The notes beneath the pieces were generated by a model that saw only the letters and a list, made by a program, of their open reading frames with translations, was not told where the DNA came from and made no database searches. A stretch of DNA of 11,139 nucleotides, taken from JBBQKP01 sp038326995. Its GTDB lineage: Bacteria > Planctomycetota > Phycisphaerae > Tepidisphaerales > Tepidisphaeraceae. A program made the position numbers and the translations under genes. The stretch spans positions 1-11,139 of the forward strand of contig JBBQKP010000107.1 in assembly GCA_038326995.1 (NCBI GenBank), written 5' to 3'. Numbering within the stretch: the first letter of the stretch is position 1; each line of letters opens with the position of its first letter. Of this stretch, positions 1 to 5,869 are shown piece by piece.

Positions 1-844
1 CAGTCAGACCCGCGGCGGTTGTCGAGCCTTCGGTCGAGGGCCAGCCGAAATCGGCACCCGCGCTGCCCACGTTGATTTCCTCTCTCGCGCGTTCGCCGCT
101 GGACCCGACGTCATTGATGAACAGCCGCCCATTTTGCGAGAAACCGAATGTGAACGGATTTCTCAATCCGCGTGCCCAGATGGCCTGATTGATGCCTGTG
201 GTCTGGTTGAAGAAGGGATTACTTTCGGGAATGGACCCGTCTCGGTTGATGCGGAGGATTTTGCCGAAGGGGGAATTGAGGTCTGGCGCAGTTGCAGTCT
301 CGGAGACGTCGCCGGTGGCGATGTAAAGAAGCCCGTCGGGCCCGAAGTGCATGGAGCCGCCGTTGTGATTGGTGGCGCTGGGAAGCGTGGGAAGGTCGAG
401 CAGGATTTCTTCGGAGTCGGGTCGAGCGACGTCGCCTTCGAGCCAGAATCGGATCACCTGATTGTGAACGGTCGGCTCGCTGACGGTTCGGTAGATGTAG
501 ATCCAACCGCTGCCCGCAGAGACTTCGCCGAAGTCTGGATCGACTTCGACGCCGAGCAAGCCACGTTCGCCGTCCTGATTGTTCGGCGAAACAAATGCCG
601 CTTCGTTCAGCAGGATGCCGTTTCTAATAACCCTGAGCCTACCAGCCTGCTCGGTGACCAGCGCCCTGCCGTCGGGTGTGAACACAAGCGAAACCGGATT
701 GCGAAGCCCCTGAACCGTCTCGGTGATTCGAACACCTTCAGCGGCACTGGACAGGTGAACGCGCTGCTCGAGCTGCTCGACAAGCTGTCTGTTATTTTGA
801 CTGACCATTCCGCGGCGGACTCGTTGAAATTGATTCTTCATCAT
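1..844 (-). CDS. Secreted PQQ-type glucose/sorbosone dehydrogenase-like protein (N-terminal part, runs off the left edge)
   Basis: The frame is open from ATG 844 to the window edge (281 codons) and reads as the beta-propeller glucose/sorbosone dehydrogenase family, which oxidises sugars with PQQ outside the cytoplasm. Visible family signatures are the 'GLRNPVSLVFTPDGRALV' opening blade (residues 46-63), 'ERGLLGVEVDPDF' (93-105), 'NHNGGSMHFGPDGLLYIATGD' with its catalytic-type His160 (159-179), 'RGLRNPFTFGF' (225-235) and 'FGWPSTEG' (266-273). The N-terminus has 'EQLEQRVHLSSA' at residues 23-34, a variant of the LEPR-type motif found just before the mature part of many planctomycete surface proteins; no ordinary Sec signal is seen. 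An in-frame stop lies three codons upstream, so the start is Met1 or Met2 (Met13 is possible); no Shine-Dalgarno is evident. The family call is firm; PQQ dependence and the substrate are inferred. Confidence 0.85.
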   Translation of the reverse strand, partial: MMKNQFQRVRRGMVSQNNRQLVEQLEQRVHLSSAAEGVRITETVQGLRNPVSLVFTPDGRALVTEQAGRLRVIRNGILLNEAAFVSPNNQDGERGLLGVEVDPDFGEVSAGSGWIYIYRTVSEPTVHNQVIRFWLEGDVARPDSEEILLDLPTLPSATNHNGGSMHFGPDGLLYIATGDVSETATAPDLNSPFGKILRINRDGSIPESNPFFNQTTGINQAIWARGLRNPFTFGFSQNGRLFINDVGSSGERAREEINVGSAGADFGWPSTEGSTTAAGLT

Positions 845-942
845 TTTAGATTAATAGGGCTTACTGCGAGGTCGCATCAGGGTATTTGAGAATCATCCGC
901 CAAAACTGTTGAAAGCAAGGCGGACTATCAGGCACGATTGAG

Positions 943-972
943 AACGCCCACGCGAAGCCTCGCGTGGGCGTT
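943..972 (-). terminator. Strong hairpin downstream of icd
   Basis: A perfect 13-bp inverted repeat (943-955 with 960-972, loop 956-959) starts 27 bases past the icd stop. The stem is GC-rich and is a good transcription stop for icd. On the icd strand the bases after the stem are only mildly T-rich (TTCTC), so it is not a textbook intrinsic terminator; on the plus strand it is followed by a short T run. Confidence 0.6.
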
Positions 973-998
973 TTGCTATTTGAAAGACGATGCAACTG

Positions 999-2306
999 CT
1001 ACATGTGTTTCACGATTTCTTTTGCGAATTCGCTGCACTTCACTTCCTTCGCGCCTTCTGTGAGTCGGGCGAAATCGTAGGTCACGGTCTTGGCGCCAAT
1101 CGCCTTTTCGATGCCCTTGATGATCAGGTCAGCCGCATCGTGCCAGCCCAGATGCCGCAGCATCATTTCGCCCGACAAGATGACCGAACCGGGATTGACC
1201 TTGTCCTGGTTGGCGTATTTGGGCGCAGTGCCGTGGGTCGCCTCGAAAATGGCGTGGCCGGTGAGAAAGTTGATGTTCGCGCCGGGCGCGATTCCGATTC
1301 CGCCTACCTGCGCGGCCAAGGCGTCGCTCAGATAGTCGCCGTTGAGGTTCAGCGTGGCGATGACGTCGAAATCCTTCGGCCTGGTCATCACCTGCTGAAG
1401 CGTGATGTCGGCGATCGCGTCCTTGATGACGATTCCCGCGCCGGGATTGCCCGAAGCAATCTTGCACCACGGCCCGCCGTCGATTTCAACCGCGCCGAAC
1501 TCGCTCTTCGCCAGGGCATATGCCCAATCGCGAAACGCGCCTTCGGTGTACTTCATGATGTTGCCCTTGTGGACGATCGTAACCGAGGCGCGCTTGTGCA
1601 GAATCGCGAACTCGATGGCCGACCTCACAAGGCGCTCGGTGCCGAGCCGGCTGACGGGCTTGATGCCCAGCCCGACTTCGACTTGACCGCCGATTTGACT
1701 TTCATTCTTGCCGAAGCGGATTTTTTTGCTTTCCTTCGGAAATTCGTTGTGAAGAAACGCCAGCAGCTTGGCGGCCTCGGGCGTGCCCGACGCGAACTCA
1801 ATGCCCGCGTAAATGTCTTCTGTGTTCTCGCGGAAGATGACCATATCGACGTCTTCGGGCCTCTTCACAGGGGAAGGCACGCCCGTGAAATAACGGACCG
1901 GACGCAGACAGACATATAAATCAAGAAGCTGACGTAAAGCGACGTTGAGCGAGCGAATTCCCCCGCCCACCGGCGTAGTCAACGGGCCCTTGATGCCCAC
2001 GATGTATGTCCGGAACGCCTGAACGGTTTCGTCGGGCAGCCAGTTCTTGGTCTGCACGAACGCTTTTTCACCCGCCAGTACCTCGAGCCAGGCGATTTTC
2101 TTTTTGCCCGAGCTGGCCTTCTCGACGGCGGCATCGAACACGAGCTGACTCGCGCGCCAGATGTCCGGGCCCGTTCCGTCGCCTTCGATGTACGGGATGA
2201 TCGGAACATCGGGCACGCTCAACTTGCCGTTCTCGAGCTTGAGGGGCTTTGCGCCGGAAGGAAGTGATTGGGGGAGCAATGAATCAGATTGAAGCGTCTG
2301 GGCCAT
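999..2306 (-). CDS. icd: NADP-dependent isocitrate dehydrogenase
   Basis: This 435-residue protein is a full-length homodimeric isocitrate dehydrogenase of the E. coli Icd type, converting isocitrate to 2-oxoglutarate and CO2 in the TCA cycle in the cytoplasm. Substrate-binding residues are seen in 'SLNVALRQ' (Ser119, Asn121, Arg125) and 'CLRPVRYF' (Arg135). Catalytic Tyr166 is in 'NTEDIYAG' and Lys247 in 'IVHKGN'. Metal-binding aspartates are Asp300, Asp324 and Asp328 ('NGDYLSDALAAQ'). The cofactor site 'HGTAPKY' (Lys363, Tyr364) plus Arg414 in 'YDFARL' match the residues that make the E. coli enzyme NADP-specific. Ser119 corresponds to the serine phosphorylated by AceK in E. coli, but no aceK is in view. 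The first ~30 residues are a low-similarity extension. Start ATG 2306 is supported by GGAGA at 2316-2320. Confidence 0.97.
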   Translation of the reverse strand: MAQTLQSDSLLPQSLPSGAKPLKLENGKLSVPDVPIIPYIEGDGTGPDIWRASQLVFDAAVEKASSGKKKIAWLEVLAGEKAFVQTKNWLPDETVQAFRTYIVGIKGPLTTPVGGGIRSLNVALRQLLDLYVCLRPVRYFTGVPSPVKRPEDVDMVIFRENTEDIYAGIEFASGTPEAAKLLAFLHNEFPKESKKIRFGKNESQIGGQVEVGLGIKPVSRLGTERLVRSAIEFAILHKRASVTIVHKGNIMKYTEGAFRDWAYALAKSEFGAVEIDGGPWCKIASGNPGAGIVIKDAIADITLQQVMTRPKDFDVIATLNLNGDYLSDALAAQVGGIGIAPGANINFLTGHAIFEATHGTAPKYANQDKVNPGSVILSGEMMLRHLGWHDAADLIIKGIEKAIGAKTVTYDFARLTEGAKEVKCSEFAKEIVKHM

Positions 2307-2371
2307 GGTGGAAATTCTCCGCTGTGGGTTGTTCTCTCACACGCCATTCAGCAGACGTGTCGGAACAACGG

Positions 2372-2400
2372 ACTAGAGCACCATTCGAGTCGCGGATCAA
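2372..2400 (-). promoter_or_regulatory. Candidate sigma70-type promoter for icd
   Basis: On the minus strand TTGATC (2395-2400) and TCTAGT (2372-2377) are separated by exactly 17 bases. Each matches the consensus at four of six positions. A start near 2365 would give icd a leader of about 60 bases. Weak by sequence alone, but correctly placed in the 140-base gap between icd and the gene upstream. Confidence 0.3.
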
Positions 2401-2446
2401 GTCCGATTTGTGTGATCGCTGAAGGCCCGGTTCTGTTCACCCTCCC

Positions 2447-3328
2447 TTACTCAATACGCACGATCGGCGTGCGCCAGCCGTTGAGGCTCACGCGTAGGAT
2501 GCCGTCGATCTGGGCGTTATAGAGACTGGAAAATTCGTCGACGTGGCCGTCGAAGAAGAGCACGTTCGCCACTCCTTTGTTGTGACGCTTTGACCATGAA
2601 TAAAGCGAGCCCGGAGCGCCGATCGTAAACGGCGCGGTCAGTTGCTCGCGATCGTGCACGCCAAAGAACGGCAAGTCGGTCGCACCAAAACCCTGCCCAT
2701 AACCCGGCTCAAAAAGCCTCCAGCGGGCATCGACGAACATCAGCTCTATATCCGGCCGAATCACTTCGGATTGCTTGATCTGCGGCCGTTGACCCGAACT
2801 CGTGGCAATCGGAGTGGGAATTTCGCCCATCATGGGACTGGCGGCATAGCTGGACGGCTTTGAAACGCCGTCGTCGTCGCGCTGGTCAGAAGGACAGCGC
2901 CAGATGGATCGCTCAGGAACAAGGCCGTCCACGTAAACGGCTTCGCCGTCACGAAGCCGCGTGTTTTGCGTGTATTTGCCAAGGATCGGCGGATCGCTCG
3001 ATAAAGCCGACGCCCACCCAAGTCCTTGAGCGGCATATCCGGACGGACCCTGCCAGCCCAGCGGCAAGCCGGCGCGTGCGATCTGTCTGGGCGGGAGCCA
3101 GCCGTCGTTGTCGGCGGCATACATCGATACGCCGTGGCCGATCTGGGACAGGTTGGCCACGCAACTGACGAGCCTGGAAATATCCCTCGTTCGTGCAAAT
3201 GCGGGCAAGAGTAAAGCGGTCATGAGCGAAAGGATCGCGATGACCACTAAAAGCTCCGCGAGTGTAAATCCGCGTCTACATTGATGAATTCGAACCGAAA
3301 AACGATGAAAACCAGAGTTCCGCCGCAT
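2447..3328 (-). CDS. Prepilin-type N-terminal cleavage/methylation protein with late H-X10-DG motif
   Basis: This 293-residue protein resembles type II secretion/type IV pilin-like proteins that planctomycetes carry in many copies. A basic leader ends in 'CRRGFTLAELLVV': cleavage is expected after Gly20, with methylation of Phe21 and the conserved Glu25 at +5, followed by a hydrophobic helix to about residue 45. Near the C-terminus is 'KRHNKGVANVLFFDGHVDEF', the H-X9-DG-type motif but with ten residues between His249 and Asp260. Function in a pseudopilus or surface assembly is inferred; no secretion genes are nearby. The frame stays open upstream to an ATG at 3391, but I chose ATG 3328 because GGGAGG (3334-3339) sits five bases before it and the leader then has a normal length. 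Transcription is towards icd, 140 bases away. Confidence 0.88.
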   Translation of the reverse strand: MRRNSGFHRFSVRIHQCRRGFTLAELLVVIAILSLMTALLLPAFARTRDISRLVSCVANLSQIGHGVSMYAADNDGWLPPRQIARAGLPLGWQGPSGYAAQGLGWASALSSDPPILGKYTQNTRLRDGEAVYVDGLVPERSIWRCPSDQRDDDGVSKPSSYAASPMMGEIPTPIATSSGQRPQIKQSEVIRPDIELMFVDARWRLFEPGYGQGFGATDLPFFGVHDREQLTAPFTIGAPGSLYSWSKRHNKGVANVLFFDGHVDEFSSLYNAQIDGILRVSLNGWRTPIVRIE

Positions 3329-3333
3329 AAGAG

Positions 3334-3353
3334 CCTCCCGCGGCCAGGCCGCG
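3334..3353 (-). promoter_or_regulatory. Shine-Dalgarno with abutting palindrome before the prepilin-like gene
   Basis: GGGAGG at 3334-3339 decides the start at 3328. It shares its outermost base with an odd palindrome with 7-bp arms, CGCGGCC-A-GGCCGCG (3339-3345 and 3347-3353). As RNA it would fold as a 5-bp GC stem with a 5-base loop immediately 5' of the ribosome binding site. It could be an operator or a translational control hairpin; the role is inference. Confidence 0.45.
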
Positions 3354-3525
3354 AATAAGGCACCCTCTTCCACTCCAAGCCACACACTCAATACTAGTTA
3401 CGCCGAGGGGTCATCGGCGAATCGGAAGAGAGAAATCCAGTCACTCGCAAGCGGCGGCTATTCGCAACCGTTGACTGGCAAGCAATTAAGGTTCGACGGG
3501 GCGGTTCGGAAGAACGCCGGAAAAG

Positions 3526-3573
3526 CGGAATTCCGACATCGGACATCGGAATTCAGTCGTGCGGAAATTCCGA
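3526..3573. repeat. Inverted and tandem repeats with TTCCGA cores in the intergenic region
   Basis: GAATTCCGA (3528-3536) and TCGGAATTC (3546-3554) form a perfect 9-bp inverted repeat with a 9-base spacer. The spacer region contains ACATCGG twice in tandem (3536-3542, 3543-3549). The left arm lies in a 10-bp palindrome CGGAATTCCG (3526-3535), and a related near-palindrome CGGAAATTCCG follows at 3562-3572. These are visible directly; whether they are operators or a decayed repeat element is unknown. Confidence 0.6.
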
Positions 3574-3663
3574 TTGCAAGAGAAAAAAATATGCGGAATC
3601 AGAATTTTTTATTTATGTAAGTGTTTTATTTACAACGTCTAATAGAACTACGTCCGAAAATTG

Positions 3664-3710
3664 TTCCGAATATCCGCTTGCAATTCCGAAAGGGCCTGAT
3701 ATATTTCCGA
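3664..3710 (+). promoter_or_regulatory. Extended -10 promoter candidate with phased TTCCGA boxes, before the PEP-CTERM gene
   Basis: TTGCAA (3678-3683) and TATATT (3700-3705) are 16 bases apart, and TATATT is preceded by TG plus one base (3697-3699), an extended -10. A start near 3712 is predicted. TTCCGA boxes fall at 3664, 3684 and 3705, that is at 20- and 21-base steps: just upstream of the -35, inside the spacer, and between the -10 and the start. This placement would suit a repressor or other regulator. The promoter call rests on consensus matching only. Confidence 0.5.
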
Positions 3711-3711
3711 G

Positions 3712-3920
3712 CGTCGGGTTCGGACCCCGACACTAGCGAGATCGGCCGAGTGGCTGGTCAACTTTCAAAGCGAGGGCGAAAGCCCGACAGGTCTTACGAT
3801 CTGCTCCAGACGCCACGAAAGTCGCTCGCCTCCTAAAGAGGCTCGGACTTTTAGTACTGAGGGTACTGAAGGCTCGATAACTGGTGACAAGTTCTTTCTG
3901 GAAAAAGGGAGATTCCTAAA
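3712..3920 (+). promoter_or_regulatory. Structured 5' leader of the PEP-CTERM gene (possible cis-regulatory RNA)
   Basis: About 209 bases separate the predicted start from the ATG, long for a bacterial leader. By eye it folds into a 6-bp hairpin (3713-3718/3726-3731), then a domain closed by GCGAG/CTCGC (3736-3740/3825-3829) with a nested stem ACTTTC/GAAAGT (3761-3766/3817-3822) that holds a GNRA-capped hairpin GGGC-GAAA-GCCC (3774-3785) and GTCT/AGAC (3791-3794/3808-3811). A 5-bp hairpin GCCTC/GAGGC (3828-3842) uses the last bases of the closing stem, so the two forms exclude each other. AGTAC/GTACT (3853-3857/3863-3867) follows, then a GGGAGA ribosome binding site at 3907-3912. I do not recognise a known riboswitch class. 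Confidence 0.4.
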
Positions 3921-4706
3921 ATGCGTTCGCTCAAATCTGCTTCTATCGTCGCCGCCATCGCGGCCTCTTCTTTCGCCGCAACCACCTTCGCAGCCCCGGC
4001 CATCCCGTGGGCAGTCCCCAACGGCTCGAACTCTTCGTTCATCTGGTCTAACGGTGGTTCAGACAACGGCCTCTTCGGTACTCCTTCTTCAATTACCAAT
4101 GGCGGAATCGCTCTTTCCCCTTCAAACTTCAGAGCTCAGGCTTCCAACGGAGCCGCTAACCAAGTCAGCGACCGCCTCGAGTTCGACATCGAAGTCGTTC
4201 AGCCTCTGGTCGGCTTTCGTAGAGACATTGACGTTGTTCGCATCCGCGAAGCAGGCGATTTCCAGGTCCTCACCGGTGCAGGCGGTTCCGCGGGCGTGGC
4301 AGCGGGTGGTGCACTGTTCGTCACCGTCCTTGAAACCATTCCCGGCTCGGGAGCTCCGCTGATCGGAACGACTTTGGGCACCGGAGGTGACTTCACTCAC
4401 TTCGGACCGTCCTTCGACTACGCCAACTTCCCCGCCTTCCTCGGTGCCAACTCCTTCGCGAGCCGTCTTTGGGAAGGCAACCTCTTCATCGACCTCCCTT
4501 CGGGCATCACCAAGGTCAAGATCGTCCTGAACAACATCCTTCAGGTCACCGCAGGGGCACAGAGCTCCGCGCTGATCGAAAAGAAGGCCGTCGGCATCCC
4601 CGTCAACATCGAAATCTTCCAGGGCGATGTTCCCGAACCAGCAACCATGATGGTTCTGGGGGCGGCAGGCATGCTCATCCTGCGACGTCGTTCGAAGAAC
4701 GCCTAA
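3921..4706 (+). CDS. Secreted PEP-CTERM sorting-domain protein
   Basis: A 261-residue exported protein. It opens with a Sec signal peptide (basic start, Ala-rich core, likely cleavage after 'TTFA' near residue 24). It ends in a classical PEP-CTERM tail: Val-Pro-Glu-Pro at 237-240, a hydrophobic segment 'TMMVLGAAGMLIL' and the basic 'RRRSKNA' end. Such tails are recognised by an exosortase, which sorts the protein to the cell surface or extracellular matrix; no exosortase gene is in the window. The middle (residues 30-230) is Gly/Ser/Asn-rich with alternating hydrophobics, consistent with a beta-sandwich, and I do not recognise its domain. GGGAGA at 3907-3912 supports the start. The stop codon lies in a tandem repeat (4691-4754). 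Function beyond surface display is unknown. Confidence 0.9.
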   Translation: MRSLKSASIVAAIAASSFAATTFAAPAIPWAVPNGSNSSFIWSNGGSDNGLFGTPSSITNGGIALSPSNFRAQASNGAANQVSDRLEFDIEVVQPLVGFRRDIDVVRIREAGDFQVLTGAGGSAGVAAGGALFVTVLETIPGSGAPLIGTTLGTGGDFTHFGPSFDYANFPAFLGANSFASRLWEGNLFIDLPSGITKVKIVLNNILQVTAGAQSSALIEKKAVGIPVNIEIFQGDVPEPATMMVLGAAGMLILRRRSKNA

Positions 4707-4754
4707 GTCATGGGTTCGAAGAACGCCTAAGTCATGGGTTCGAAGAATGCCTAA
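4691..4754 (+). repeat. 24-bp tandem repeat spanning the stop codon of the PEP-CTERM gene
   Basis: Unit 1 is 4691-4714, unit 2 is 4715-4738 and identical, and unit 3 is a partial 16-base copy (4739-4754) with one C to T change at 4748. Because 24 is a multiple of three, each copy carries the same in-frame codons Ser-Lys-Asn-Ala-stop; the next three codons are Val-Met-Gly. The gene therefore has three consecutive in-frame copies of its own C-terminal tail and TAA stop. This looks like slippage or a recent local duplication. Confidence 0.95.
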
Positions 4755-4806
4755 CGATCTATTACCGAGTCTGAGACGTTCTCCAAGTCTCAATACGTTC
4801 ACCACA

Positions 4807-4837
4807 TCCAGGGTCGCTCGAATAGATCGACCCTGGA
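4807..4837 (+). terminator. Hairpin downstream of the PEP-CTERM gene
   Basis: TCCAGGGTCG (4807-4816) pairs perfectly with CGACCCTGGA (4828-4837) around an 11-base loop. It lies 100 bases past the stop. Only a short CTTT follows, so it may be an mRNA 3' stabiliser or a weak terminator rather than an efficient one. Confidence 0.5.
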
Positions 4838-4877
4838 CTTTCGCAAGGTGCGATACCCTTCGCCCCAAACGTGTAAA

Positions 4878-5010
4878 ATCGCAGAACGCGATCTGTGCAA
4901 CGGCGCGGAGTCCCGACTGTGCCGTTGTGTAAAGCGGGTTTTCTCCCAAACCCACTTGTCACCCCCTCAAGCCGGATGTTGACTAGCCTCAGCATCCGGC
5001 TTTTTGTTTT
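4878..5010 (+). ncRNA. Orphan hairpin array ending in an intrinsic terminator (candidate small RNA or 3' UTR)
   Basis: No reading frame of note occupies this stretch. Three hairpins follow one another: ATCGC/GCGAT (4878-4882/4888-4892), CAACGGC/GCCGTTG (4898-4904/4921-4927) and GGGTTT/AAACCC (4936-4941/4948-4953). A terminator closes the series at 4969-5010. TAAAAT at 4874-4879 could be a -10 box, though no good -35 accompanies it. The arrangement fits a roughly 120-130 base small RNA, but it could equally be the distal 3' UTR of the PEP-CTERM gene. I do not recognise an RNA family (no signal recognition particle or tmRNA signature). Confidence 0.35.
4969..5010 (+). terminator. Intrinsic terminator
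   Basis: AAGCCGGATG (4969-4978) pairs with CATCCGGCTT (4993-5002); a T-G pair and TGA/TCA extend it to about 14 bp with a 6-base loop. The run TTTTTGTTTT (5001-5010) follows directly. It is oriented for plus-strand transcription and ends whatever RNA crosses 4707-4968, before the AIM24 gene. Confidence 0.9.
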
Positions 5011-5030
5011 AATTCGCTTGCGATTACATT
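5004..5030 (+). promoter_or_regulatory. Weak promoter candidate for the AIM24-family gene, implying a leaderless mRNA
   Basis: TTGTTT (5004-5009) and TACATT (5025-5030) are 15 bases apart, a short spacer. The expected start would fall at about 5037, one base before the ATG at 5038, and no Shine-Dalgarno precedes that ATG. A leaderless transcript would explain both observations. The consensus match is weak. Confidence 0.25.
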
Positions 5031-5037
5031 ACCTCGC

Positions 5038-5736
5038 ATGCCTCAGCAAACACTCGCCGAATTCGCTTCAAGAACGACCCAGAAGGACCTGGGTCACGGA
5101 ACGTTTGAGCTCGAGACTGAGCGTCTCATGGAAGTGAACCTCGCCGGAAGCGTGTGGACCAAGACCGGGTCGATGATCGCCTACGTCGGCGACGTCAAGT
5201 TCGAGCGGGAAGGCGTGTTCGAACAAGGGATCGGCGCATTCTTTAAGAAGGCCGTCAGCGGCGAAGGCGCGCGTCTGACCAAGGCGACGGGGCAAGGCAA
5301 GGTCTATCTCGCAGACTCGGGTAAGAAAATTTCGCTGCTCAAACTGCAGAACGAATCGCTATTCGTCAACGGCAATGACGTTCTTGCATTCGATCCGGCC
5401 CTCACTTTCGAAATCAAGATGATGCGAAAAGTGGCCGCGATGATGAGCGGCGGACTGCTTAATATCAAAGTCTCGGGAACCGGACTCCTGGCCATTACGA
5501 CGCACTACGAGCCCATCACCCTTCGCGTCACCCCGCAGCAGCCCGTCTTCACCGACCCCAACGCCACCGTCGCCTGGAGCGGATCACTCACCCCGGAATT
5601 CAAAACCGACATCAGCCTAAAAACCTTCATAGGTCGCGGCAGCGGCGAGAGTTTGCAGATGGCCTTCCGCGGCGAAGGGTTCGTCGTCGTTCAGCCCTTC
5701 GAGGAAATCGTCTTCCAAGGACAGCAGCGGTCCTAA
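5038..5736 (+). CDS. AIM24 (DUF124) family protein
   Basis: A 232-residue protein rich in beta-strand pattern and Gly turns, matching the AIM24 family (named after a yeast mitochondrial protein), whose fold resembles the TRAP tryptophan RNA-binding attenuation protein. Typical family features are 'VNLAGSVWTKTGSMIAYVGDVKFER' near residues 34-58, the phrase 'VSGTGLLAI' in the second half, and a closing segment with 'SGESLQMAFRGEGFVVVQP' that the family shows as a repeated strand pair. No signal peptide, membrane helix or catalytic motif is visible, so it is probably cytoplasmic. The biochemical role of bacterial members is not established. The gene stands alone between a terminator upstream and a convergent gene downstream. 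ATG 5038 lacks a Shine-Dalgarno; the alternative Met31 ('MEVNLAG') would lose the start of the domain. Confidence 0.85.
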   Translation: MPQQTLAEFASRTTQKDLGHGTFELETERLMEVNLAGSVWTKTGSMIAYVGDVKFEREGVFEQGIGAFFKKAVSGEGARLTKATGQGKVYLADSGKKISLLKLQNESLFVNGNDVLAFDPALTFEIKMMRKVAAMMSGGLLNIKVSGTGLLAITTHYEPITLRVTPQQPVFTDPNATVAWSGSLTPEFKTDISLKTFIGRGSGESLQMAFRGEGFVVVQPFEEIVFQGQQRS

Positions 5737-5869
5737 CTATTTTATTCTTTCCCGAATCGACGGCTCGGAATTTCCAAGCTCTGGTTCGGCTGGCAAGCCT
5801 TCTCGTTTTCGGAACAAAACCTACGAAGAGAAATCCCCCGTTTCGGAACTGCACTGAATTCATCGTTGG
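5737..5869. other. Convergent intergenic region with three TCGGAA boxes
   Basis: The 133 bases between the AIM24 gene and the convergent DUF429-like gene hold no gene and no clear intrinsic terminator. TCGGAA, the complement of the TTCCGA box seen at 3531-3710, occurs at 5765, 5809 and 5843. The second lies between short arms GTTTT and AAAAC (5805-5809/5816-5820). Confidence 0.5.

Noticed and set aside
134..889. 251-codon plus-strand open frame at the left edge
   Set aside because: It mirrors the sugar dehydrogenase, which carries clear propeller motifs on the minus strand and only escapes notice because it runs off the window.
990..1919. 309-codon plus-strand open frame antisense to icd
   Set aside because: A codon-bias shadow; icd on the minus strand has every active-site residue.
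3329..3391. 21-residue N-terminal extension of the prepilin-like protein from ATG 3391
   Set aside because: The strong Shine-Dalgarno at 3334-3339 and the normal length of a prepilin leader favour ATG 3328, and the extension contains the palindrome as DNA.
3741..3830. tRNA-Ser/Leu-like element, suggested by GGCCGAGTGG at 3744-3753
   Set aside because: Only the D-arm-like string fits. There is no acceptor stem, anticodon arm or T loop at proper distances.
3621..3836. 71-codon plus-strand open frame in the intergenic region
   Set aside because: No ribosome binding site or recognisable protein; it crosses the predicted promoter and leader.
4122..4955. 277-codon minus-strand open frame over the PEP-CTERM gene
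   Set aside because: The opposite strand has a signal peptide, Shine-Dalgarno and PEP-CTERM tail. The antisense product has no recognisable domain and includes the repeat as 'LGVLRTHD' copies.
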